Below, in pieces: positions 1 through 6,700 of a DNA stretch of 9,066 bases. Numbering within the stretch: position 1 is the stretch's first letter; every line of letters starts with the position of its first letter. The DNA lies in assembly GCA_964387645.1 (NCBI GenBank), contig CAYLYM010000143.1, positions 1 through 9,066 on the forward strand, given 5' to 3'. This DNA comes from CAYLYM01 sp964387645 (GTDB lineage: Bacteria > Calditrichota > Calditrichia > RBG-13-44-9). Below the pieces are notes generated by a model, which saw only the letters and a list, made by a program, of their open reading frames with translations, was not told where the DNA came from and did no database searches. Both the position numbers and the translations under genes were made by a program.

Positions 1-1310
1 CCAATCGCTGCTATAATCCAATCTAATTCCATGATAAAATTCGAGCCTTCAATCGGAACAGGTCTCCGTCGACCACTGGCATCAGGTTCTCCCAGTTTCA
101 TTTTAACACATTCAAGACCTCTAGCTATTCCGTTTCCATCTAAAATAACCTTTACAGGTGCAGCTAAAAATAAAAATTTGACCCCTTCTTCTTGTGCTTC
201 TTCAATTTCAATTTTATTCGCAGGCATTTCATTTATTGTTCGACGATAAACAATCGTCACTTCATCTGCGCCCAAACGAAGCGCCGATCTGGCCGCATCC
301 ATGGCTGTGTTCCCACCACCAATCACAGCCACCTTGCCTTTTAAGGAAGTAATCTTTTTTAATTTTACATCTTCTAAAAAATCGATTCCCGAAAGTACAC
401 CTTCAGCATCCTCATTTTCGACACGCATGCTGGTACTGGTTTGTGCACCCAAGCCCAGAAAGACTGCTTCATACCCTTCATCAAATAGATCATCCAGACT
501 AAAGTCCCGACCCAATGCTTTGTTGCAATAAATATTTACACCAAGTCTGGTGATCCCTTCAATCTCTTTATCAAGTATCTTTTCTGGTAAACGATATTGC
601 GGTATCCCCCATCTTAACATGCCACCAGGTTTCGGTTTGGCATCGTAAATATCGACTGAATGACCTTCCTGCCGTAGGTAGTAAGCACAGGACAATCCAG
701 CCGGTCCTGCGCCAATAATGGCTACTTTATGACCTGTTTCCGGTTTAACTTCCGGAAAATAACGATCTTCGCTTTCCAGATCGAACTCAGCAATAAACCT
801 TTTTACATGGTCAATAGCCACAGGCTCATCAACTAAATTTCTGCGACAATTCATTTCACAAGGGCGAGTGCAGACACGCCCACAAATCGTTGGAAGAGGA
901 TTATTGCGCTTTATGAGCTCGATGGCTTCACGGTATTTTCCCATAGCTGCAAGCGCCAGATAACCCTGAACATCCACACCAGCTGGACAGGTTAACTTGC
1001 ACGGTCCCAAGCAATCGGCATAATGATTGCTCAAAATTAATTCTAAAGCCATTTTTCGAGCATCCCAAACGGCCTTACTATTTGTCGTAATTTTCATCCC
1101 CTGACTTACTTTAGTAGCGCATGAAGGTACAAAAGTTCGGGCACCCTCAACCTCGACTACACAAAGAAAACAAGAAGTGAAGGGTTCTAACTGTTCATCA
1201 TGACATAACGTGGGAATATGAATACCTTGTTCACGACATACTTGTAAAATCGTTTTATCAGCATCTGCTATTACAGATTTACCATCTATGAAAATTTGAA
1301 CTTTGCTCAT
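1..1310 (-). CDS. [2Fe-2S] ferredoxin domain fused to GltD/NfnB-like FAD-NAD(P)H oxidoreductase (partial, C-terminus off the left edge)
   Basis: The reading frame opens at ATG 1310-1308, with GGAG eight bases upstream, and stays open to base 1 (436 residues visible). Residues 1-80 form a NuoG/HydA-type [2Fe-2S] ferredoxin domain with Cys36, Cys47, Cys50 and Cys64. Next comes an Fe-S domain with His96, Cys100, Cys104, Cys108-Pro and then Cys143, Cys147, Cys151 and Cys155, as in the N-terminal cluster domain of glutamate synthase small subunit and NfnB. An FAD Rossmann motif GAGPAG lies at 200-205. A second dinucleotide motif GGGNTAMDAA (331-340), followed by VYRR (354-357), suggests NADPH. The window ends at the conserved IIAAIG-type FAD motif, so little is missing unless another domain follows. 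It is the third gene of the NuoE-NuoF operon, 50 bases after NuoF, in the place usually held by a catalytic partner such as hydrogenase HydA. I infer that it passes electrons between NADP(H) and the NuoEF core. A glutamate synthase role is unlikely because no large subunit is present and NuoEF are adjacent. Confidence 0.9.
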   Translation of the reverse strand, partial: MSKVQIFIDGKSVIADADKTILQVCREQGIHIPTLCHDEQLEPFTSCFLCVVEVEGARTFVPSCATKVSQGMKITTNSKAVWDARKMALELILSNHYADCLGPCKLTCPAGVDVQGYLALAAMGKYREAIELIKRNNPLPTICGRVCTRPCEMNCRRNLVDEPVAIDHVKRFIAEFDLESEDRYFPEVKPETGHKVAIIGAGPAGLSCAYYLRQEGHSVDIYDAKPKPGGMLRWGIPQYRLPEKILDKEIEGITRLGVNIYCNKALGRDFSLDDLFDEGYEAVFLGLGAQTSTSMRVENEDAEGVLSGIDFLEDVKLKKITSLKGKVAVIGGGNTAMDAARSALRLGADEVTIVYRRTINEMPANKIEIEEAQEEGVKFLFLAAPVKVILDGNGIARGLECVKMKLGEPDASGRRRPVPIEGSNFIMELDWIIAAI

Positions 1311-1360
1311 TCTTACATCTCCACGTTGGATTCTTTTATGTCCAAAGATTAAAAACTAAT

Positions 1361-2725
1361 TTATTCAACGTTTAAGATTTCTTTTTCACCTGTTAAAATT
1401 TCAATAGCATCAAAACGGCAAGAATCATAACAAGCACCGCATTGTGTACATAAATTTTGGTCGATATGATGCACTTGTTTCTTCTCGCCAGTAATCGCAT
1501 TAACGGGACAATTTCGTAAACATACCATACATCCAGTACACTTATCTGGAATTATTCGATATTTAATTAATTCCCGGCAACTACGGGCATCACATCTTTT
1601 ATAATAAATATGAGCTTCGTATTCGTGTTTAAAGTATTTAAGCGTAGTTAAAACTGGATTTGGGGCAGTTTGACCCAGTCCACACAAAGATCCTTTTTTA
1701 ATATTTTCGGCAAGCATTTCCAGTTTTTCAACATCTCCCGGTTCACCTTCGCCTCGAGTAATCTTTTCCAGAATTTCTAACATGCGTTTGGTTCCCAATC
1801 GACAAAAAGTGCATTTACCACAAGACTCTTCTTGAGTAAAGTTCAAGAAAAATCGGGCTACATCAACCATGCACGTGTTTTCATCCATAACCACCATACC
1901 ACCAGATCCCATGATCGCACCAGTTTCATTCAAGGACTCATAGTCTACTGGCGTATCCAGGAGTTCAGCAGGAACACAACCGCCAGACGGTCCACCCAAC
2001 TGCACAGCTTTAAAAGCTTTATCATTTTTTATCCCACCGCCAATGTCAAAAATGATTTCTCTTAATGTAATACCCATGGGAACTTCAACCATGCCGCCTC
2101 TTTTAATTTTACCGGCAAGAGCAAAAACTTTGGTACCTTTGCTTTTTTCCGTCCCCAGGGCTGCAAAAGCGGAGGCACCATTGAGAATAATCCAGGGAAC
2201 ATTAGCGTAAGTTTCTACATTGTTGATATTGGTCGGTTTTCCCCAAAGTCCTTTAACTGCAGGAAATGGTGGTCGCAGACGGGGCATACCACGTTTTCCT
2301 TCCACGCTGGCAATGAGGGCTGTTTCTTCACCACAGACAAAAGCTCCTGCCCCCAATTTTAGATTGATATCGAAAGAAAAATTGGTTCCAAAAATCCTTT
2401 TACCCAAAAATCCCTTCTCCCGGGCTTGAGCAATGGCGATTTCCAGGCGCTGCACAGCTAATGGATATTCTGCACGAACATAAATAATACCTTCCATTGC
2501 ACCGATAGCGTAACCTGCAATCATCATTCCTTCTAAAACACTATGCGGATCACCTTCCATAATTGTCCTATCCATAAAAGCGCCAGGATCACCTTCATCG
2601 CCATTACATACCACATATTTTTCTTTTTCAGAAGATTGGCGGGCAAACTGCCATTTCAAACCTGTAGGAAAACCAGCGCCTCCCCTACCTCGTAAACCAG
2701 AAGCTTTTATTTCTTCTATGACATC
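1361..2725 (-). CDS. nuoF: NuoF/HydB main fragment: FMN/NADH core plus two C-terminal [4Fe-4S] clusters
   Basis: This is the 3' part of the frameshifted gene, given from the first in-frame codon after the junction (GAT, 2725-2723) to TAA at 1361. Numbering here counts Leu (TTG 2659) as residue 1. The FMN/NADH core is complete: GRGGAGFPTG just before residue 1, CNGDEGDPGAFMDR (18-31), and GAGAFVCGEETA followed by EGKRGMPR. The N3-type [4Fe-4S] cluster has Cys280, Cys283, Cys286 and Cys326 (ESCGKCTFCR, SLCGLGQTAPNP). A Cys356/Cys361 pair follows, as in HydB. The C-terminal ferredoxin domain has two clusters, Cys374/377/380/384 and Cys404/407/410/414. This subunit would take hydride from NADH to FMN and split electrons among the clusters. 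The tandem C-terminal clusters and the N-terminal domain upstream mark the HydB (electron-bifurcating) type rather than respiratory Complex I. No Complex I membrane genes are in the window. Confidence 0.93.
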   Translation of the reverse strand, partial: DVIEEIKASGLRGRGGAGFPTGLKWQFARQSSEKEKYVVCNGDEGDPGAFMDRTIMEGDPHSVLEGMMIAGYAIGAMEGIIYVRAEYPLAVQRLEIAIAQAREKGFLGKRIFGTNFSFDINLKLGAGAFVCGEETALIASVEGKRGMPRLRPPFPAVKGLWGKPTNINNVETYANVPWIILNGASAFAALGTEKSKGTKVFALAGKIKRGGMVEVPMGITLREIIFDIGGGIKNDKAFKAVQLGGPSGGCVPAELLDTPVDYESLNETGAIMGSGGMVVMDENTCMVDVARFFLNFTQEESCGKCTFCRLGTKRMLEILEKITRGEGEPGDVEKLEMLAENIKKGSLCGLGQTAPNPVLTTLKYFKHEYEAHIYYKRCDARSCRELIKYRIIPDKCTGCMVCLRNCPVNAITGEKKQVHHIDQNLCTQCGACYDSCRFDAIEILTGEKEILNVE

Positions 2726-3180
2726 TCAGGCCTCATTTCAATAAGCACTTTGCGAATGGCTTTATATCCATCCCGCACTAAATAATCATCAATACGTTCC
2801 GGATTGATATTACCGACATTTCTTAACACAATTCGTACTTGCTTACGAAAAAAATCATCATCTGGTGTGGTAAGACCTTCTCCTTTTAATACCCATTTCT
2901 CAATGATTTCTTTGTTTTTAATATGTCTCTCTAACAGTTGTGGGATTTTCTTAGCTGTTACATTCGCATAAACGACCGAGGGCATTCCAGGCATTTTAAT
3001 TTCGACCAGCGGTTCGCAATAACATGCCCCAATACAACCAGTCTTTTCTAATTCAATATCCAGATTGTTTTCTTTTATAACCTTTTGCAAAGTGTTATAT
3101 ACTTCTAAAGCGCCAGCGGCTATTCCACAACTGGCCATCCCAACTAATATTTTCGCTTTCCCATTTCTTGAAACAGCCAT
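2716..3180 (-). CDS. NuoF/HydB N-terminal fragment: thioredoxin-like [2Fe-2S] domain
   Basis: This is the 5' part of the frameshifted nuoF (154 residues before the premature TAG). It starts at ATG 3180-3178 with AAAGGA nine bases upstream, 15 bases after the nuoE stop. Residues 10-90 form the extra thioredoxin-like ferredoxin domain that HydB-type NuoF proteins carry and classical Complex I NuoF lacks. Visible Cys are Cys18 in the MASCGIAAGA block, then Cys49, Cys53 and Cys55 in TGCIGACYCEPLVEI; three or four of these should hold the [2Fe-2S] cluster. Residues 110-152 match the start of the NuoF core (LRNVG, then ERIDDYLVRDGYKAIRKVL). On its own this piece could carry a cluster but cannot bind FMN or NADH. 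Confidence 0.9.
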   Translation of the reverse strand: MAVSRNGKAKILVGMASCGIAAGALEVYNTLQKVIKENNLDIELEKTGCIGACYCEPLVEIKMPGMPSVVYANVTAKKIPQLLERHIKNKEIIEKWVLKGEGLTTPDDDFFRKQVRIVLRNVGNINPERIDDYLVRDGYKAIRKVLIEMRPEMS

Positions 3181-3195
3181 ACGGTTTAATCCTTT

Positions 3196-3690
3196 TTATT
3201 TATAATATTTTCTTAAAACTTTCTTTGTTTCCTGGTCATTTAATTTACCATAAACTGTTTCGTCTATCATCATTACAGGCGCAAGGCTACAACAACCAAG
3301 ACAGGCAACAGATTCTAGGGTAAATTGCATGTCTGCTGTGGTCTCGCCGTCCTTAATACCCAGTTCTTCTTCACATGCATCGGTAATACGATCGGCACCG
3401 CTTATATGACAGGCCGTGCCATGACAAACTTTTATTATATGTTTTCCGACCGGCTTTAAACGGAATTGTGAATAAAACGTAGCAACACCATAAATCTGGC
3501 TTACATTTATACCCGTAGCCTCGGCAATCGCTATCAGTGCTTCTTTAGGTAAATAACCATAAATTTTCTGCGTTTCCTGTAAAAGAGGAATTACCACACC
3601 TTTTTTGCGTTCATATTTTTTTAATACTTTTCTTAAAGGCGTTAAATCTAACGATTTAGCTTCTTGTACTCCAGTGACATCCATGAACAT
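3196..3690 (-). CDS. nuoE: NuoE/HydC-like [2Fe-2S] thioredoxin-fold subunit
   Basis: A small iron-sulfur subunit that pairs with NuoF in NADH dehydrogenases, NAD-dependent formate dehydrogenases and bifurcating hydrogenases. The N-terminal helical part (KYERKKGVVIPLLQETQK, then GYLP) and the thioredoxin-like part are both present. Cluster ligands fit the family pattern C-x4-C-x35-C-x3-C exactly: Cys91, Cys96, Cys132 and Cys136, counted from a TTG at 3696. The chosen start is ATG 3690-3688; the in-frame TTG at 3696 and ATG at 3684 are alternatives, and none has a strong Shine-Dalgarno sequence. It is the first gene of the operon, with 15 bases to nuoF. The length of about 164 residues is normal. 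The protein is cytoplasmic, without a signal peptide. Confidence 0.94.
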   Translation of the reverse strand: MFMDVTGVQEAKSLDLTPLRKVLKKYERKKGVVIPLLQETQKIYGYLPKEALIAIAEATGINVSQIYGVATFYSQFRLKPVGKHIIKVCHGTACHISGADRITDACEEELGIKDGETTADMQFTLESVACLGCCSLAPVMMIDETVYGKLNDQETKKVLRKYYK

Positions 3691-3805
3691 ACCCAATCTT
3701 TTGTTGATTCATTTATGTTAAATTCATGTTTCATTTTATGATGTAACCAGCCGCATATAAAACAAAATCTTATGTGTAAAAAAGCACAAAAACCGGGAGA
3801 AAGAT

Positions 3806-3834
3806 ATAAAATTTGGTGCATATTATTCAATCAA
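3806..3834 (-). promoter_or_regulatory. candidate sigma70-type promoter for the nuoE operon
   Basis: On the minus strand TTGATT (3834-3829) and TTTTAT (3811-3806) are separated by 17 bases, about 115 bases upstream of the nuoE start. The -10 match is imperfect and the surroundings are AT-rich, so chance matches are likely. If the organism uses the Bacteroidota-type sigma factor the consensus would differ. Confidence 0.25.
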
Positions 3835-4254
3835 AAAAAAATTATTCGTTGTTATTTACTTTGTGAAATTATTCTGTAATTCTAATTTATCCGAATATTA
3901 CATTGCGTCTTTTTAAAGGATTTATGAAATACACTTTAAAATATTTTATGAATTATTTCCTTAATATAAATTATTTAAAATTAATCCAATGAAGCGTTTG
4001 ACCAATTTATTAAAAATAGCACACTATAATCGAATTACATGAGTAAATATAATATTTGTTAAAAATAACAGGATAGATTAGGCTTTCTTAAAAAATTCAA
4101 TGTACAAATAATCATTGGAATAATTTACCCTGTAGTTTCAGATTGTACAAAAAAATAATTCACTCAAAATGAGATAAAAAACTTTGATTCAACATTTATC
4201 ATAAATTCACAATGAAATCATTCTCCAATATGCACTTCATCATAACTGTCCGAA

Positions 4255-4362
4255 TGTTAGGAGCCGCTTCCAGCGGCGAATTGATACTGCTGTTCAAGGC
4301 TATAAACCATTCTTACCATGAATAATCTCGTTATTGTTCGTGGTCGAAAGCCACTCTTGTCA
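4255..4362. repeat. REPIN-like element: two inverted REP-type hairpins
   Basis: The left hairpin has GCCGC (4263-4267), loop TTCCA and GCGGC (4273-4277). The right hairpin has GTGGT (4340-4344), loop CGAAA and GCCAC (4350-4354). Reverse-complementing the right copy shows that both share a layout, GAG-stem-CTT-loop-stem-CGAA, although their stem bases differ in a compensated way (GCCGC/GCGGC against GTGGC/ACCAC). Two related GC-rich hairpins in opposite orientation about 60 bases apart, in otherwise A/T-rich intergenic DNA, are the layout of a REPIN (paired repetitive extragenic palindromes moved by a RAYT transposase). No RAYT gene is in the window, and copy number in the genome cannot be judged from one instance. 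Confidence 0.55.
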
Positions 4363-4518
4363 TAAAATCATTTTTAAAATACTATTCTAAATTTTAATTT
4401 TTCAGAACAAAGGATATAATCAAAGAAATTTTTATTGAACTTTACAAATCAAATGCCAGAATTTTATATTCACCGATTGGATTCGAGGATATGATCTTTA
4501 AGTCAAAGATTCAAAACG

Positions 4519-4523
4519 AGGAG
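4519..4523 (+). promoter_or_regulatory. Shine-Dalgarno site of the S46 peptidase gene
   Basis: AGGAG lies seven bases before ATG 4531, an ideal spacing. It fixes this start over the out-of-frame ATG at 4524, which sits within the spacer. Confidence 0.85.
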
Positions 4524-4530
4524 ATGTTAT

Positions 4531-6684
4531 ATGAGATCAGGTAGTTTAAAATTGCTATTTATTCTGATTTTATCGATTTTAACTCTTGTTCAAGCTGACG
4601 AAGGCATGTGGTTGCCACATCAGGTTGCCATGCTAAATCTAAAATCTCAAGGTTTAGAAATCGATCCTTCTAATTTTTTTAGAGAAGACGGCACAGGTTT
4701 AATGAATGCTGTTGTTTATTTGGGAGGAGCTACAGGCGAATTTGTGAGCAAAGATGGATTAATCTTAACAAATCATCACGTGGCTTACGGCGCTTTACAA
4801 CGAGCATCAACTGTAGAACATGATTATCTGGCCAATGGATTTCTTGCTAAATCTCGAAATGAAGAAATCCAGGCGCCAGGAATGTATGCGGATGTGTTAT
4901 TGGGTTACCAGGAAGTTACGCAAAAAATTCAAGCCGTTTTGAAACCAGAGATGACGCCACGACAACGCTATGATGCTATTGATAAAATAAAGAAGAAGCT
5001 CATTGCCCAGGTCGAAAAAGAGGGACAGGATATTCGCGCCAGAGTTGTTGCCATGTATTCAGGAAATCAATATTATTTATTTAAATTTAAACGTTTGAAA
5101 GATATTCGCATTGTTTATGCGCCACCACATGATCTGGGTAATTTTGGCGGCGAAATAGACAATTGGATGTGGCCAAGACATACAGCGGATTTTACATTCT
5201 TAAGAGCTTATGTCTCGAAAGACAATCTCGGTTTGGATTACGATCCAGAAAATGTGCCATACCATCCTAAATCTTATCTCAAAATTTCAAAAAAAGGAGT
5301 TAAAGAAGGAGATTTCACTTTTGTCATCGGCTATCCAGGACGGACATATCGTAACTATTCTACGATAGAGTTAGAGTATGATATTTTAAGGATGCAAAAA
5401 CGTAAGGATCAATTTCAGAAAATTATAGATTTTTTTGAAGATGCTGGAAATAATAATCGCGAAATTCAGATAAAATATGCCAGAAAAGTGCGTGGATTAA
5501 GTAACACGGTCAAAAATTATCAAGGTAAAATTGACGGCTTTAAAAAATATAAAATTTTAGAAAAAAAAAGAGCTGCAGAAAATACTTTCCTAAATTGGGT
5601 AAAAAGAGACAAAAAAAAGCACCAACAATATGGCGATATTATTAATAAACTAAAAAAATTTTATGATAAATATAAAATACATCAGGATAGGACAGAAGCT
5701 TTAAATTCTATTACGAACAGTTATATGGGCCCGGCTTTGCTTTCCCAGGCCTATCTAATTTATCGAACAGCAACTGAACGACAAAAACCGGACATGGAAC
5801 GAGAAGACACTTATCAAGAACGGAATCTTCCTTTCATCAAACAACGTGTGAAAATGGCCGAAAAAGGTTATGATCTGGAAGTTGATAAGAAATTTTTTGT
5901 TTTTGTTTTGAAAAATTTAGCTGAAGATCCTCCAGAAAATTTGCCCAAAACATTAAAAACGCTTATTCAAGATACCTCTGTAGTTTTGCAAAAACGTGTT
6001 GAAACATTCTATCAAAATACCGTGCTGACCAATGTCGATAAGCGCTTAGAACTATTGGAATACTCACCAGAAAAGCTTTTGAAGCTGAATGATCCGTTCC
6101 TCAATCTGGCCGCAGAAATTGAAGAGCAATTAAAATCACTAAGAGAAGAATCAAAAGCCCTGGCACAAGAAAGGGCAGATTTGAAGAAAATTTATATTAG
6201 AGCACTATTAGAATTCAATTCCAGGAAGTTGGCACCGGATGCCAATTCAACCATCCGACTTACTTTCGGTACGGTCAAAGGGTATTATCCGCGCGATGGA
6301 GTCTATTATTTACCGGTAACCACGCTTTCTGGTGTTTTAGAAAAAGATACGGGAGAGCCTCCTTTCCGAGTCCCGGAAAAACTCAAAGAGTTAGCAAAAA
6401 ACCGCGATTTCGGCGATTATCTCGATCCCGATCTCAATGACATTCCAACGTGCTTCCTCAATACCACAAACGTCACAGGTGGTAACTCGGGATCTCCCAC
6501 ACTGAATGCGAAAGGAGAACAAATCGGGATTATTTTTGACATGACTTACGAAAGCGTTATTGGAGACTACTATATTATTCCTGAATTGCAGAGAACCATT
6601 AGTGTGGACATTCGTTATGTACTTTTTATAACTGAAAAGTTTGCTGGGGCAAAACATATTATTAAAGAACTGGAAATAAATTAA
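4531..6684 (+). CDS. S46 family dipeptidyl-peptidase (DPP7/DPP11-like serine exopeptidase)
   Basis: A secreted or periplasmic serine exopeptidase that removes dipeptides from the N-terminus of peptides. The family is typical of Bacteroidota and related Gram-negatives that feed on protein. Full length at 717 residues. A signal peptide covers about residues 1-22, with likely cleavage at VQA|DEGMW, the usual mature N-terminus. By alignment from memory with the well-studied S46 enzymes, the catalytic triad is His82/83 in LTNHH, Asp220 in PRHTADF and Ser653 in GGNSGSP. Asn211-Trp212 (DNWMW) should grip the substrate's free N-terminus. The alpha-helical insert (about 280-560) is present. Two positions are unusual: Val84 replaces the common Cys after the His pair, and Met671 (FDMTYE) lies at the position that is Gly in DPP7 and Arg in DPP11, so the P1 preference cannot be assigned. 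It is a single gene, divergent from the redox operon and convergent with the lipoprotein genes. Confidence 0.95.
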   Translation: MRSGSLKLLFILILSILTLVQADEGMWLPHQVAMLNLKSQGLEIDPSNFFREDGTGLMNAVVYLGGATGEFVSKDGLILTNHHVAYGALQRASTVEHDYLANGFLAKSRNEEIQAPGMYADVLLGYQEVTQKIQAVLKPEMTPRQRYDAIDKIKKKLIAQVEKEGQDIRARVVAMYSGNQYYLFKFKRLKDIRIVYAPPHDLGNFGGEIDNWMWPRHTADFTFLRAYVSKDNLGLDYDPENVPYHPKSYLKISKKGVKEGDFTFVIGYPGRTYRNYSTIELEYDILRMQKRKDQFQKIIDFFEDAGNNNREIQIKYARKVRGLSNTVKNYQGKIDGFKKYKILEKKRAAENTFLNWVKRDKKKHQQYGDIINKLKKFYDKYKIHQDRTEALNSITNSYMGPALLSQAYLIYRTATERQKPDMEREDTYQERNLPFIKQRVKMAEKGYDLEVDKKFFVFVLKNLAEDPPENLPKTLKTLIQDTSVVLQKRVETFYQNTVLTNVDKRLELLEYSPEKLLKLNDPFLNLAAEIEEQLKSLREESKALAQERADLKKIYIRALLEFNSRKLAPDANSTIRLTFGTVKGYYPRDGVYYLPVTTLSGVLEKDTGEPPFRVPEKLKELAKNRDFGDYLDPDLNDIPTCFLNTTNVTGGNSGSPTLNAKGEQIGIIFDMTYESVIGDYYIIPELQRTISVDIRYVLFITEKFAGAKHIIKELEIN

Positions 6685-6700
6685 AACAATTTATTTTTTT
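6672..6700 (+). terminator. candidate A/T-rich intrinsic terminator of the peptidase gene
   Basis: AAATAAATT (6674-6682), loop AAAAC and AATTTATTT (6688-6696) form a perfect nine-pair stem followed by four more T. The left arm overlaps the stop codon TAA (6682-6684). The stem has no G-C pair, so it is weak. A second small hairpin, GGTT-CTTT-AACC (6711-6722) followed by TTAATTTTT, may act with it. Confidence 0.45.

Larger units (their letters stand above)
1361..3180 (-). pseudogene. nuoF: nuoF/hydB-type gene interrupted by a one-base frameshift (whole locus)
   Basis: The two fragments annotated separately here are one gene. The upstream frame reads ...EMRPE and then M-S-stop (TAG at 2718-2716). 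The frame shifted by -1 at G2725 reads D-V-I-E-E-I-K-A-S-G-L-R-G-R-G-G and runs on into the NuoF core. Joined, they give ...RPE-DVIEEIKASGL..., a normal NuoF sequence across the junction with no residue lost. A full product would be about 606 residues, the expected size of a HydB-type NuoF. The downstream part has no plausible start of its own: the first candidate, TTG at 2659-2657, lies inside the conserved GFPTG-LKW block and would remove part of the FMN site. Every other motif is intact and the neighbours are undamaged, so either a missing G in the read or assembly, or a very recent mutation, is more likely than old decay. Confidence 0.85.
3697..4530. other. AT-rich intergenic region between divergent transcription units
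   Basis: About 830 bases with no coding sequence I can support on either strand. The stretch 3830-4250 is almost uniformly A/T and shows nothing recognisable. The one clear structure is the hairpin pair at 4255-4362, annotated separately. On the side facing the peptidase gene there is a perfect TATAAT at 4415-4420, but its -35 region is poor. A small hairpin (ATCTTT 4494-4499, AAAGAT 4505-4510) sits just before the ribosome binding site. The region must contain the promoters for both the nuoE operon and the peptidase gene. Confidence 0.7.

Noticed and set aside
31..531. Plus-strand open frames opposite the GltD-like gene
   Set aside because: They are antisense shadows of a well-supported flavoprotein gene, with no ribosome binding sites or domains.
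2657..2659. TTG as the start of an independent 432-residue NuoF
   Set aside because: It falls inside the conserved FMN-binding block, and the frame continues upstream with NuoF sequence to the frameshift point.
2716..2730. Programmed -1 ribosomal frameshift in nuoF
   Set aside because: No slippery heptamer is found at the junction and NuoF genes are not known to use recoding; a sequencing error or mutation is simpler.
3648..3830. 60-codon minus-strand frame at the nuoE start
   Set aside because: It overlaps nuoE in another frame, covers the likely promoter and leader, and has no domain or ribosome binding site.
6391..6657. Minus-strand open frame within the S46 peptidase gene
   Set aside because: It is an antisense shadow across the conserved catalytic Ser region.
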